Positions 15,983 through 26,205 are shown, counted from the first letter of the stretch. The stretch is DNA of 64,000 bases from Collinsella sp. AM18-10 (GCF_003471585.1 NZ_QRJO01000005.1:1-64000), one strand, 5' to 3'. Numbers and translations: made by a program. The notes: a model not told the origin generated them from the letters alone.

Positions 15983-16860
15983 TTCGAAGCCCCTTTCAGC
16001 ATGAGGCGCAGATAGTCATCAATGGTTGCCCGATCGCAGGGAATCTCGGGGAAGGCCTCGAGTGTTTCGCGACGGTTGGGCACGAGCACGTCTACGCTAT
16101 AGGCGTGGTGGACGGCACGGGCGCCTTCGACGCAAGCCATAAGCTCGGCGGCCTGTGCTTGGGTGCAGTTGGCGATGCCGGCGCGGTCGGTCATGTCCTC
16201 GCGCGGCAGGTCAAAAATAATCGAGCCATTATCGATGCAGATGACGCGATCAGCGGTGCGATCGAGGTCGGACGTAATGTGGCTCGAGAGTAACACGCTG
16301 TGCTGGCCGTCGGCGACAAAGGCAAGCAGCTCGTCGAGCAGTTCCTCGCGTGCCATGGGATCGAAGCCCGCGGTGGCTTCGTCCAAAACGAGCAGCTTGG
16401 CATTGTGGCTGAGTGCACAGGCAAGCTGCAGCTTCATGCCCATGCCGCGGGAGAGGTCCTTGACCTTTGTCTTGGGATCGAGGCCAAATCGGTTGATGAA
16501 TCCGGCGAACGTTTCGCGGTCCCACGTGGGGTACGCCGGGCCTACGAGCGACTCGATCTGGCCCACCTTGAGCGTGGAGGGGAAGGGGCACGTGTCCAGG
16601 ACAAGACCGACGCGGGAGCGTAGATGGCGCTGCGTTTCATCGGGCGCGTCGGCGCCACAGCGCTGCCCAAACAGGTGCACTTCGCCGGCATCGAGCTTTA
16701 CAAGCCCGAGAGCAGCTCGAATCGTCGTTGTTTTGCCGGCACCGTTGGCACCAACAAAGCCGACAATCTGGCCAGGCTCCACGGCAAGCGTGACATCACG
16801 CAGCGAAAAACGGTCGCTCACACGGCGCGATGCACCTTTAAGTTCTAGCAAGTTTTTCAT
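15979..16860 (-). CDS. ABC transporter ATP-binding protein
   Basis: A 293-residue ATPase. Walker A is GANGAGKTT (about residues 36-44), the signature region LSRGMGMKLQLACAL replaces the usual LSGGQ, Walker B is LLVLDEATAGFDP, and the switch histidine is in LLSSHI. The C-terminal 80 residues are typical of BcrA/YtrB-type exporters. It works with the downstream permease. AAAGG precedes the ATG, and the gene follows the GntR gene by 23 bp in one operon. Confidence 0.9.
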   Translation of the reverse strand: MKNLLELKGASRRVSDRFSLRDVTLAVEPGQIVGFVGANGAGKTTTIRAALGLVKLDAGEVHLFGQRCGADAPDETQRHLRSRVGLVLDTCPFPSTLKVGQIESLVGPAYPTWDRETFAGFINRFGLDPKTKVKDLSRGMGMKLQLACALSHNAKLLVLDEATAGFDPMAREELLDELLAFVADGQHSVLLSSHITSDLDRTADRVICIDNGSIIFDLPREDMTDRAGIANCTQAQAAELMACVEGARAVHHAYSVDVLVPNRRETLEAFPEIPCDRATIDDYLRLMLKGASK

Positions 16861-16883
16861 GGTATAGCCTTTCTTGCAGATGG

Positions 16884-17264
16884 CTACTGCATGGTTTCGG
16901 GGGCTACCAGGTCGAGCATCTCGTGCAGCTTGTCGCGCGTGACGCCCAGGGTTTCGGCTTGGCTCGCCGCTTTCGCAAGCAACTCTTCGATATGGCAGAG
17001 CTGACTTTCGCGCAAGAGTTCTTGGTTGCCCTCGGCGACAAAGCAGCCTTTGCCTTGCACGGTGCAGATAAACCCAAGCTGCTCCAGGTCGGCGTAGGCG
17101 CGTTTGGTGGTGATGACGCTCACGCCAAGATCGCTCGCGAGTGCACGGATGCTGGGGAGTTTGGCTCCCGCGGTGAGTGTGCCCGAAAGGATCTGAGCTT
17201 TAACCTGCGAAGATATCTGCTCATAGATGGGCTTATCGCTCGAGTTGGATAGGATGATGTCCAC
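16884..17264 (-). CDS. GntR-family (YtrA-type) transcriptional regulator
   Basis: A 126-residue regulator with an N-terminal winged helix (PIYEQISSQVKAQILSGTL...LPSIRALASDLGVSVITTKRAYADLEQLGFI) and a short helical C-terminal tail, the hallmark of the YtrA subfamily that controls adjacent ABC exporters. The start is GTG 17264 with AAGGAG five bases upstream. First gene of the gntR-ATPase-permease operon; a perfect 9-bp inverted repeat upstream (17292-17325) is the probable operator for autoregulation. Confidence 0.9.
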   Translation of the reverse strand: MDIILSNSSDKPIYEQISSQVKAQILSGTLTAGAKLPSIRALASDLGVSVITTKRAYADLEQLGFICTVQGKGCFVAEGNQELLRESQLCHIEELLAKAASQAETLGVTRDKLHEMLDLVAPETMQ

Positions 17265-17291
17265 AGCGGCTCCTTAGCTGATGGGCTACAC

Positions 17292-17325
17292 GTGTATATA
17301 ACCGGTAAGCACAGTATATATACAC
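17292..17325. promoter_or_regulatory. Candidate operator/promoter of the gntR-ABC operon
   Basis: GTGTATATA (17292-17300) and TATATACAC (17317-17325) are exact inverted copies with 16 bp between them, 28 bp upstream of the gntR GTG. The TATATA cores can also serve as a leftward -10 element, so regulator binding would occlude the promoter. The arrangement suits a dimeric YtrA-type repressor. Confidence 0.6.
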
Positions 17326-17375
17326 TATGCACGGTTACGCAAGAGGTAAATAGGGATTGTCCGCTCGTTCGTTCA

Positions 17376-17671
17376 TCTCAATCTGTAACAACTGGAACCG
17401 ATTTGGACGGCTACCTGTTACAGATTGAGATTTTGCTGGCGGGCCCCACCTGGTTGTTTCAATCTGTAACAACTGGAGAAGATTTTGGCTGCTAGATGTT
17501 ATAGATCGAGACATTGGCCACCCGTCTATCCTTATATCTCAATCTGTAACAGATGGACCCGTTTTGAGTGGCTAGATGTTACAGATCGAGATCTTTCTGG
17601 GACGTCCACCTGTTTGTCTAAATCTGTAACAGGTAGAGGTTCAAAAACCGTCTAGATGTTACAGATCGAGA
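17376..17671. repeat. Array of eight alternately inverted 15-bp motifs at 40-bp pitch
   Basis: The motif TCTCAATCTGTAACA occurs forward at 17376, 17457, 17537 and 17617, and inverted (TGTTACAGATYGAGA) at 17416, 17497, 17577 and 17657. Every forward copy is followed by its inverse exactly 40 bp later, and the next forward copy comes after 41, 40 and 40 bp. All gaps between motifs are 25 nt except one of 26. Within-pair gaps are related to each other (ACTGGA...TTTGG...CTAGA) and some between-pair gaps also match, so the array looks like diverged tandem copies of an 80-bp unit. Each pair can fold into a 15-bp hairpin. It fills the gap between gntR and prfC. Confidence 0.9.
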
Positions 17672-17763
17672 CGAACTGCTGCGGAGTGCCGCCATCGACT
17701 GCTACCCTAGGCCCCAACTGATGAATTTGTCCTGATAGGCGCCCTAGAGCGGGATTTCGCGGC

Positions 17764-17769
17764 TACAAT
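17764..17769 (+). promoter_or_regulatory. -10 box upstream of prfC
   Basis: TACAAT 47 bp before the prfC ATG. No clear -35 hexamer at standard spacing. The 17.4-17.7 kb motif array lies directly upstream of it. Confidence 0.4.
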
Positions 17770-17816
17770 AGTGCGGTTACATCGACGTAATGCACTCAAT
17801 GCAAGAAAGGATCCGC

Positions 17817-19430
<1,614 letters not shown>

Positions 19431-19530
19431 CGCATCGGCGCGGTGGCCCTGCGGGGCTACCGCGCCGGTTGCTTGCCTGCTGCCGTGTGAGCGGCTATCA
19501 TACCCACCGTTGCCTCAAGACCGTGGCGGC

Positions 19531-19574
19531 CGAGCAGTTCGGGTCCGATATCCTGCTCGTTAAACCTAAAACCA
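19531..19574 (+). promoter_or_regulatory. Candidate preQ1-I-type riboswitch
   Basis: A 6-bp stem GAGCAG (19532-19537) / CTGCTC (19553-19558) encloses TTCGGGTCC; the A-rich tail TTAAACCTAAAACC (19560-19573) can pair ACCT or ACC back to GGGT to make a pseudoknot. The ribosome binding site AAAGGAG follows at once. This short hairpin plus A-rich pseudoknot tail is the preQ1-I architecture, and the downstream gene is a queuosine-precursor transporter, which fits. Identification is by eye; the conserved-base match to known classes is only partial. Confidence 0.5.
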
Positions 19575-19586
19575 AAGGAGTACATA

Positions 19587-20309
19587 ATGATCAAGAAGGT
19601 CATGGAGGACTACAAGGTCCTGTTGCGGAGCATTCCCGCGGCAACGGTTTCGCTGTTTTTCGTGAGCGTTATCATGATGAACCTGCTGGCCAACAAAGAG
19701 CTTATCAGCCTGCCGTATCTGGCACTCGATTGCGGCTTTGTGGTGAGCTGGGTTTCGTTTTTGTGCCAGGACATGATCTGCAAGCGCTTTGGCGCCAAGG
19801 CATCCATCAAAATCTCTATCCTCGCGCTGCTGGTCAACCTGGCCGTGAGCCTGTGCTTTTGGGCATGCTCGCTCACGCCCGGCATGTGGGGCGCCTACTA
19901 CGACACGGGCATGATCGAGGTCAACAGCGCCCTTAACGCCACCATTGGCGGCACCTGGTACGTGGTGCTGGGCTCTTCGCTGGCAATGCTCGTTTCTGCC
20001 GTGGTTAACTCCACGCTCAACCAGTCGCTCGGCCGTATGCTCAAAAAGAATAACTTTGCGAGCTTCGCCTTCCGCTCCTATGTGTCCACGGGTGTTGGCC
20101 AGTTTGTCGACAACCTGGTCTTTGCCATTGTGGTGAGCCACACGTTCTTTGGTTGGACCTGGGTGCAGGTTCTTATGTGCTCGCTGACCGGCGCTGTTGC
20201 CGAGCTGCTGTGCGAGGTCTTCCTGAGCCCCGTGGGCTACAAGGTCGTGCGCGGCTGGGAGCGCGAGAATGTGGGTGCCGAGTACCTCGAGCGTCACGCA
20301 ACCGCCTAA
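19587..20309 (+). CDS. Queuosine precursor transporter (YhhQ/VUT family)
   Basis: A 240-residue, six-to-seven-TM protein of the VUT/YhhQ family, which imports queuine, preQ0 or preQ1 for tRNA queuosine modification. Typical stretches are MMNLLANKELI, DCGFVVSWVSFLCQDMICKRFG and FVDNLVFAIVVSHTFFGW. No queuosine biosynthesis genes are in the window, consistent with salvage. AAAGGAG lies six bases before the ATG and directly follows the candidate preQ1 riboswitch, so translation is probably controlled by ligand masking of the ribosome binding site. Confidence 0.85.
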   Translation: MIKKVMEDYKVLLRSIPAATVSLFFVSVIMMNLLANKELISLPYLALDCGFVVSWVSFLCQDMICKRFGAKASIKISILALLVNLAVSLCFWACSLTPGMWGAYYDTGMIEVNSALNATIGGTWYVVLGSSLAMLVSAVVNSTLNQSLGRMLKKNNFASFAFRSYVSTGVGQFVDNLVFAIVVSHTFFGWTWVQVLMCSLTGAVAELLCEVFLSPVGYKVVRGWERENVGAEYLERHATA

Positions 20310-20318
20310 GGAGCAAGC

Positions 20319-20999
20319 ATGCGGGTTTTGATCACGGGCGCTTCGGGCGGTATCGGAGCCGCGTGCGTGCAGCGCTTTTTGGACGAGGGCCACGAGGTCG
20401 TGGGCTTTGATCTGCTGCCGGCGGCGATCGAACACGAGCGCTACCGCCATCTGATCGTTGATGTCCGCGAGCCGGACTCGTTTCCAGTTGACCTTGAACC
20501 CCAGGTAATCGTGAACGTTGCCGGTACGCAGGATTCGGCCGACGACATTGCCGCCAACCTGCGTGGCACCATCAACGTGACTGAGCGCTACGCCTTTGTG
20601 GGGGAGGGGCTTGCCGCCAAGCCGGCGCCGGCTATCAAATCCGTGGTCAATGTGGGGTCGGCGAGCGGGCATACGGGATCGGAGTTTCCCGCCTATGCCG
20701 CCAGCAAGGGCGGCGTTATCGCCTACACCAAGAATCTTGCAAACCGCCTGGCACCGCAGGCCATCGCCAACAGTGTGGACCCGGGCGGCGTTATCACGCC
20801 GCTCAACCGTTGCGTGATGGAAGACGAATACCTGTGGAACCAGATTATGGAGCTCACGCCGCTTAAACGCTGGGCCACCGCCCAAGAGATCGCCGAGTGG
20901 ATCTACTTTGTGGGCGTGACCAACCGTTTTATGACCGGGCAGAGCCTGCTGATCGATGGCGGCGAGGCCGGCCGCACACAATTTATTTGGCCCGAATAG
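20319..20999 (+). CDS. Short-chain dehydrogenase/reductase
   Basis: A 226-residue classical SDR: cofactor loop TGASGGIG (residues 6-13), NVAG at about 66, catalytic Ser in NVGSASG, and YAASK containing the Tyr/Lys pair, then PGGVITPL. It probably uses NAD(H) or NADP(H) to interconvert an alcohol and ketone; the substrate is unknown. The gene follows the queuosine transporter by 9 bp with AAGGAG before the ATG, so it is likely co-transcribed, but no functional link is evident. Confidence 0.85.
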   Translation: MRVLITGASGGIGAACVQRFLDEGHEVVGFDLLPAAIEHERYRHLIVDVREPDSFPVDLEPQVIVNVAGTQDSADDIAANLRGTINVTERYAFVGEGLAAKPAPAIKSVVNVGSASGHTGSEFPAYAASKGGVIAYTKNLANRLAPQAIANSVDPGGVITPLNRCVMEDEYLWNQIMELTPLKRWATAQEIAEWIYFVGVTNRFMTGQSLLIDGGEAGRTQFIWPE

Positions 21000-21000
21000 G

Positions 21001-21035
21001 AAACGCGCCCGATGGAAAGCCGTCGGGCGCGTTTT
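21001..21035. terminator. Rho-independent terminator after the SDR gene
   Basis: AAACGCGCCCGA and TCGGGCGCGTTT form a 12-bp stem around a 10-nt loop, followed by TTTTTGATG. It also faces the 3' end of the leftward ung gene. Confidence 0.85.
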
Positions 21036-21049
21036 TGATGTATCGGTTT

Positions 21050-21775
21050 TTAGCCGAGGCAAGTCCAGTTGACGGGGGTCGAGCCGTGCTGTTCGAGTAG
21101 CCGATTGGCTGCCGAGAAGGGGCGCGACCCCATAAAAGCGGGGAGTTCTGCCGTGGCGCGGTTGGCCGAAAGCGGCGAGGGATGCGTAGAGGCAAGGCAG
21201 AACTTGCCGCTTGCCTTGCCCGCGCCGGTCGTGGCGAGCTTTCCTTCGACCATCTGCTGGGCAAAGCGACCCCATGCCAAAAAGACTACCGGTTGGGGCA
21301 GCTGGCAGCAGCGTTCGATAATATAGTCGGTGAGCGTGCTCCAGCCCAGCTTGGCGTGCGAATTGGCGGCATGCTCGCGCACGGTGAGCGTGGTGTTAAG
21401 GAGCAGGACGCCCTGTTGTGCCCATGGGGTTAGGTCTCCCGTGGCGGGAATGGGGCAGTCAAGATCGGCTTTGAGTTCCTTATAGATGTTGCGCAGACTC
21501 GGCGGCAACTTGGTTTGCGTCGCGGGGACCGAGAACGATAACCCCATGGCCTGGTTGGGTCCGTGATAGGGATCTTGACCCAAAATGACAACCTTGACCT
21601 GGTTGGCCGGCGTATAGGCGAGGGCATTGAGGATGTCGTCTTGTGCCGGGTAGATAGTTTGCTCGGCACGTAAAAGGGCGATGCGCTCGAGCAGCTGGTT
21701 CGTCGTGTCACGTACCGGCTGCGGCGCATCGCCCAACCAAGTTGCTATGTTGCGGTCGCGAGTTGCGGTGTCCAT
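21050..21775 (-). CDS. ung: Uracil-DNA glycosylase (family 1)
   Basis: A 241-residue UDG that removes uracil from DNA to start base-excision repair. The water-activating GQDPYHGPNQAMGLSFSV motif and the HPSPLSANR DNA-intercalation loop (HPSPLS) are both intact, as is the AWGRFAQ region. AAAGGAG precedes the ATG. Single gene, convergent with the SDR gene. Confidence 0.95.
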   Translation of the reverse strand: MDTATRDRNIATWLGDAPQPVRDTTNQLLERIALLRAEQTIYPAQDDILNALAYTPANQVKVVILGQDPYHGPNQAMGLSFSVPATQTKLPPSLRNIYKELKADLDCPIPATGDLTPWAQQGVLLLNTTLTVREHAANSHAKLGWSTLTDYIIERCCQLPQPVVFLAWGRFAQQMVEGKLATTGAGKASGKFCLASTHPSPLSANRATAELPAFMGSRPFSAANRLLEQHGSTPVNWTCLG

Positions 21776-21863
21776 GGGGCTCCTTTATGGCAGATGCTCT
21801 GTTGGCATCTATTGTAAAGGCGCACCGGTTGCCTTTATGCCGCGGCTGCATGAAGAGTGGGGT

Positions 21864-22766
21864 CTACGAGACGCGCTCGGGCGCTCCTGCCATGTGAGCG
21901 TGTCCTTGCGAGCGAAGGCACGGGAGCTCGACGGTTGCCACCATCACGCCGGTGAGGATGAGGGCGGCGCCAAAGAAGGCGATGGGGCTCAGGACCTCGC
22001 CGACCAGGAAGAACGAGAAGACGGCGGAGCAGACCGGCTCGAGCGAGAAGGCGAAGCCGGTGGTCTCGGCGGGCACGTGGGGCTGCACGAGCGTTTGGGT
22101 GATAAAGCCATAGGCAGAGCAGATGAGCGCGAGTGCGACGACGACCGCGACCTCGCTCGGCGTGCTGGGAAGCGTAAAGCCGCCAAAGGCAAATGCGGCG
22201 ATGCCCGAGAACAGGCCGCCAAAGCCCAGCTGCCAAACGCCCAGAGCCAGCGGGTCGACATCTTCGACAAAGCGCTTCGCCACAATGATATGGCCGGCAT
22301 AGACAAAAGCGGAGAGCAGCATGATGATCGCGCCGGGATTCAGGCTGGTAAAGTCGGCACCCGAGAGCAGCAGCATACCGCAGGTGACGATGGCGGTGCC
22401 GATGAGTACCTTGCGCTCGGGGGCGCGACGCAGCAGGGCGGCGTTGGCAAACGGCACGATCACGACCGTCAGGCTCTGTAAAAAGCCGGCGGTGGAGGCG
22501 GAGGTGAGGCTGGAGCCCAGGCACATGCAGGTGAGCTCGGTTGCCATGATGGCGCCGATGATGGCGGAGCGAATCATCACGTCACGGTTGATACGCAGCG
22601 CGTGCTTGTGGAAGAGCAGCAGGCAAGCTGCAAAGGCGATGATGCAGCGCAGCGCAACGATGCTCGTGGCGTTCATGCTGTCCATGCCGATCTTCATAAG
22701 GGGGTACGAAAAGCCCCATGCAACGGGAACGGAAAATGAGAGCGCGATTGCTTTTTTGCGATCCAT
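21864..22766 (-). CDS. EamA/DMT-family transporter (pair with LysR)
   Basis: A 300-residue ten-TM DMT exporter with two EamA repeats (VAWGFSYPLMKIGMDSMNATSIVALRC at the start; FLVGEVLSPIAFFGAALILTGV near the end). AAAGGAG precedes the ATG. It is transcribed divergently from the LysR gene at 22925 across a 158-bp AT-rich gap, the usual layout of a LysR-controlled exporter. The substrate is unknown. Confidence 0.86.
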   Translation of the reverse strand: MDRKKAIALSFSVPVAWGFSYPLMKIGMDSMNATSIVALRCIIAFAACLLLFHKHALRINRDVMIRSAIIGAIMATELTCMCLGSSLTSASTAGFLQSLTVVIVPFANAALLRRAPERKVLIGTAIVTCGMLLLSGADFTSLNPGAIIMLLSAFVYAGHIIVAKRFVEDVDPLALGVWQLGFGGLFSGIAAFAFGGFTLPSTPSEVAVVVALALICSAYGFITQTLVQPHVPAETTGFAFSLEPVCSAVFSFFLVGEVLSPIAFFGAALILTGVMVATVELPCLRSQGHAHMAGAPERVS

Positions 22767-22924
22767 GGGACTCCTTTTGTTACAGAACGGTTTCGCAAAA
22801 AGGATTCTGCTCCCAGATATGGATGTAGTAAAGCGAATGTATCTTCAGTATGATTAAGAAATACTAATGCTACTAGAAAAAGCGCTGGCAAAACGTTTTA
22901 CGGCTATATCGATGTGGAGGCACG

Positions 22925-23791
22925 ATGGCATCGCGGTATCAGATTGTTTGTATGGTGGTCGATCGCGGCAGTCTTAAGGGCGCGGCGGACGAGCTGGGCT
23001 ATACGCAAAGTGCGGTGAGCCAGGCCGTCAAGGCGCTCGAGCGCGAGCTGGGTACCACGCTTATCGAGCGCGGCAAGCAGGGTGTCTCGCTTACGCGCGA
23101 CGGTAAGCAGTATCTGCCGTATCTGCGCCAGATCGTAACTGCCGAGGCCGAGCTCGAGGGCAAACGCCAGGAGTTGCTGGGACTCTCCTCGACCGATATT
23201 CGCATTGCGACGTTTACCAACGTGAGCCGTACCGTGTTGCCGCGCGTGATTCGCGACTTTGGGGCCCTGCACCCGGGCGTGCACTTTATCCTCAAGCAGG
23301 GCGATTACACGCGCAATGCCCAGTGGGTGCACGATGGCGTGGTTGATTTTTGCTTTACGGCACGCGGGTTTACTGCTGGGCTCGAGAAGCGCGTGGTCTA
23401 TCACGACGAGTTGGTAGCATTGTTGCCGGCCGCGCATCCGCTGACGGCAAAGGAAAAGGTGACACTCGCCGACCTGGCGTCCGAACCGTTTGTGTTACTG
23501 GATGAGGGCGAGCAGAGCCTGGTGCTCGATGCATTCGCGGCGCACGGGCTGTCGCCGCACGTGACGAGTGAGGTCACCGACGACTACACCATCATGGCGA
23601 TGGTGGAGGAGGGCCTAGGCGTAAGTATGCTGTATCGCCGTACCGTCGAGGGCATGCGGGCCGATATCCGCGTACGTCCCATCGTGCATGCTCCCTCGCG
23701 CGACGTGGTGGCAGCTTGGCGCAGCTGGGACACCATGCCTATCGCCACGAGGCGTTTTATCGACTATATGAGCTCGCATATTGTCAATTAA
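22925..23791 (+). CDS. LysR-family transcriptional regulator
   Basis: A 288-residue LysR regulator. The N-terminal winged helix (residues 4-62, GSLKGAADELGYTQSAVSQAVKALEREL) is followed by a two-lobed periplasmic-binding-like effector domain (90-285), with DDYTIMAMVEEGLGVSML near the C-terminus. GGAGG precedes the ATG. Divergent from the EamA gene; probably activates that exporter. It belongs to the same subgroup as the LysR at 60915, which shares DDYxIMAMVExGLGVS and the same genomic arrangement. Confidence 0.88.
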   Translation: MASRYQIVCMVVDRGSLKGAADELGYTQSAVSQAVKALERELGTTLIERGKQGVSLTRDGKQYLPYLRQIVTAEAELEGKRQELLGLSSTDIRIATFTNVSRTVLPRVIRDFGALHPGVHFILKQGDYTRNAQWVHDGVVDFCFTARGFTAGLEKRVVYHDELVALLPAAHPLTAKEKVTLADLASEPFVLLDEGEQSLVLDAFAAHGLSPHVTSEVTDDYTIMAMVEEGLGVSMLYRRTVEGMRADIRVRPIVHAPSRDVVAAWRSWDTMPIATRRFIDYMSSHIVN

Positions 23792-23818
23792 TGACTGGCG
23801 TGACGTTGAGTGCGGTGT

Positions 23819-25201
23819 TTAGCGGGCTGTCGCTTTGGCTTGGGCGGTGTGATAGGTGCGTGCCGGGTGGCAGAGCAATACCGCCACGACCATAAAGAAT
23901 GCCGTGGTGCCCAGGCTGATGGGGTAGACCATCATGATGTTCGCAAAGGTACGGAAGTGCGGGAACACGCAGAATACCCAATAGAAGCGAATGCCGCAGA
24001 CGCAGATCATGGTGATGAGGGCGGGCATGAGCGAGATGCCAAAGCCGCGCAGGTAGCCGGACATGTTTTCGTAAAACATGCTAAAGGCGTATGCCGGGAA
24101 GATCGAACACACGCGGATGTAGCCGATCGAGACGATGTTGGGGTCGCTGTTAAAGAGCGATAGGATCTCGCGCCCCAGACCGACGATAACGATAATCGTG
24201 GTGAGTGCAACGATACCGCCTTCGATCAGGCAGACCTTGAGCGTCTTGGTGCAGCGGTCGATCTGGCGAGCGCCGTGGTTTTGTCCCACAAAGGTGGTGC
24301 AAGCCTGGCTAAAGCTGTTGAGCAGGTTGTAGCACACGTACTCCAAGCTCATGGCGGCGCTTGATGCCGCCATGACCTCGGTGCCCAAGCTGTTGATGGC
24401 GGACTGGATGATGATGTTGGCGACGGCAAAGACAGCGCTTTGGATGCCGGCGGGCAGGCCGATCTTGACGATGCGCTTGAGGGCGACGGGGTCTAAGCCT
24501 AAGTCGCGTGGGGTGACGCGGACGACGGAGTCGGTCTTGAGCAGGTGGACAAAGAGTGTGGCGGCGCTGACGGTGTAGGCGATGGCGGTGGCGATGGCGA
24601 CGCCCGTGACGCCCCAGTGGAGCACGGGGACAAAGATGAGGTCCAGGCCAATGTTGAGGACGGTGGACACGGCGAGCGCCTGCAGCGGCATGCGGGTGAT
24701 GCCGACGGAGCGGAAGATCGCGGCCTCAAAGTTGTAGAGCAAGATCGAGGGCATGCTGAGCAAAAAGACGCGCAGGTAGAGCGAGGCGAGCGGCATGGTC
24801 TCGGCAGGCACGTTGAGCGCAGCGAGCATGGGCTCGGCAAAGATCTCGCCCAGTGCGATGACGACAAAGCCCACGAGCGCCATTAAAATCGAGGTATGGA
24901 CGGCGCGTTTGACCATGTTCTGATCGTTGCGGCCGATAGCGTTGGCGATGACCACGTTGGAGCCAAGCGACATGCCAATAAAAAGGTTGAGCATAAGACT
25001 GGTAAGCGGAACATTGGAGCCGACCGCCGCCATGGCGAGGGTTCCCTGGTCGCCCGAGAAGTTACCGATGATGACCGTGGCGATGAGGTTCGACAGCTGC
25101 TCCAAGATGCTCGTGGCGGCCACGGGGAAGGCGAACAGGGGAATATTGCGCCATAGCGAGCCGGTGGTCATGTCAATGTGCTTAGATGCGGTGCCTGCCA
25201 T
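23819..25201 (-). CDS. MATE-family multidrug/Na+ antiporter
   Basis: A 460-residue, twelve-TM MATE transporter. Typical signatures are SLWRNIPLFAFPVAATSILEQLSNLIATVIIGNFSGD at the N-terminus and the QNHGARQIDRC loop between bundles. MATE proteins expel cationic drugs or metabolites in exchange for Na+ or H+. Convergent with the LysR gene; no regulator is adjacent on its 5' side. An in-frame ATG 10 codons in (MTTGSLW) is an alternative start. Confidence 0.88.
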   Translation of the reverse strand: MAGTASKHIDMTTGSLWRNIPLFAFPVAATSILEQLSNLIATVIIGNFSGDQGTLAMAAVGSNVPLTSLMLNLFIGMSLGSNVVIANAIGRNDQNMVKRAVHTSILMALVGFVVIALGEIFAEPMLAALNVPAETMPLASLYLRVFLLSMPSILLYNFEAAIFRSVGITRMPLQALAVSTVLNIGLDLIFVPVLHWGVTGVAIATAIAYTVSAATLFVHLLKTDSVVRVTPRDLGLDPVALKRIVKIGLPAGIQSAVFAVANIIIQSAINSLGTEVMAASSAAMSLEYVCYNLLNSFSQACTTFVGQNHGARQIDRCTKTLKVCLIEGGIVALTTIIVIVGLGREILSLFNSDPNIVSIGYIRVCSIFPAYAFSMFYENMSGYLRGFGISLMPALITMICVCGIRFYWVFCVFPHFRTFANIMMVYPISLGTTAFFMVVAVLLCHPARTYHTAQAKATAR

Positions 25202-25270
25202 ACGCTCTCAATCTCTAATATGCTCTTTCGTGCTTATTTGCGCAGACGATGATACTCCTAATGCAGCCAG

Positions 25271-25318
25271 CCGGCACTTAGGGACGTTCCTTTTCTGTCG
25301 GCAGCTGGGGACACTCCT
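25271..25318. repeat. Dispersed GGGAC-type hairpin (copy 2)
   Basis: Related to 10601-10650 in inverted orientation: TTAGGGACGTTCCTTTT, then CGGCAG, then GGGGACACTCCTT. It lies between the divergent MATE and RlmA-like genes. Confidence 0.55.
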
Positions 25319-25392
25319 TGTCTCTTCTATGACTAGGTGGGGAAGGCGTGCGACAATGGTGGGCGTTGTGTTGTTCGCGCTAAGGAGTTGCC

Positions 25393-26205
25393 ATGTTGTT
25401 GTGTCCCGTTTGCCATGAGCCGTTGGTGGACGACGAGCGCGGTGCTGCATGTGCGGGTGGACACCGGTTTGACCGTGCGCGCGAGGGCTATCTGTATCTG
25501 CTGCGCTCGTCCAAGAGCGGCGACTCCATGGGCGATCCCAAGTCGCAGGCGCGCAGCCGTCGTGACTTTCTGAACCGTGGATACTATGCGCTGTTGCGCG
25601 ATGCGATGGTCGAGCTGGTGCGCGAGCGGGTGTCTGAACGTGCCGCGTCTACGAACGGCCCCATGACCTTGCTCGATATTTGCTGCGGCGAGGGCTACTA
25701 CACCAGCGCCATGGGTGCGGTGCCGGGCGTGGACGCTTACGGGTTCGACTTGGGCAAAGAGATGGTGCGCCTGGCCGCCAAGCGCGGCGATGCGACCTAT
25801 TTTGTGGCCAACATGAAGGATATCCCCGTGGCTGATGGCGCCTTTGATATGGTGACCGAGCTCTTTGCTCCCTTTAACGAGCGTGAGTTTTCTCGCGTGC
25901 TGGCGCCCGGGGGCTCGCTCTACACCGTGGTGCCGGGTGCCCGTCATCTGTTTGGGCTCAAGGAGGTGCTCTACGACACGCCATATCTCAACGACGAGAA
26001 GCTGCCGAAGACTACCGAGCTCGAGTTGGTCGGAACGCAGCGGGTGTCTGCGAACATTACGCTCCAGACCCAGGCCGATATCGAGGCAGTGTTCCAGATG
26101 ACGCCGTACTACTACCGCACGCGCCCTGCCGACAAAGAGCGCCTGGCAAACCTGGACACCCTTCAGACCGATATCGACTTCATCATCGCCGAGTACCGCC
26201 ACTAA
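25393..26205 (+). CDS. RlmA-like 23S rRNA (guanine-N1)-methyltransferase
   Basis: A 270-residue protein. An N-terminal zinc site (CPVC...CAGGHRFDRAREGYLYLL, residues 4-37) is joined to a class I SAM methyltransferase domain (LLDICCGEGYYT about 94-105, GFDLGKEM, PVADGAFDMVTELFAP). This two-part layout is that of RlmA(I)/RlmA(II), which methylate 23S rRNA G745 or G748; the latter gives tylosin-class resistance in producers. Which position applies cannot be told here. AAGGAG lies before ATG 25393. Confidence 0.85.
   Translation: MLLCPVCHEPLVDDERGAACAGGHRFDRAREGYLYLLRSSKSGDSMGDPKSQARSRRDFLNRGYYALLRDAMVELVRERVSERAASTNGPMTLLDICCGEGYYTSAMGAVPGVDAYGFDLGKEMVRLAAKRGDATYFVANMKDIPVADGAFDMVTELFAPFNEREFSRVLAPGGSLYTVVPGARHLFGLKEVLYDTPYLNDEKLPKTTELELVGTQRVSANITLQTQADIEAVFQMTPYYYRTRPADKERLANLDTLQTDIDFIIAEYRH

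Noticed and set aside
17376..17671. CRISPR array
   Set aside because: Repeats are only 15 bp and alternate in orientation, and the gaps between them are related to each other in sequence. No cas genes are present. It does not fit any CRISPR type.
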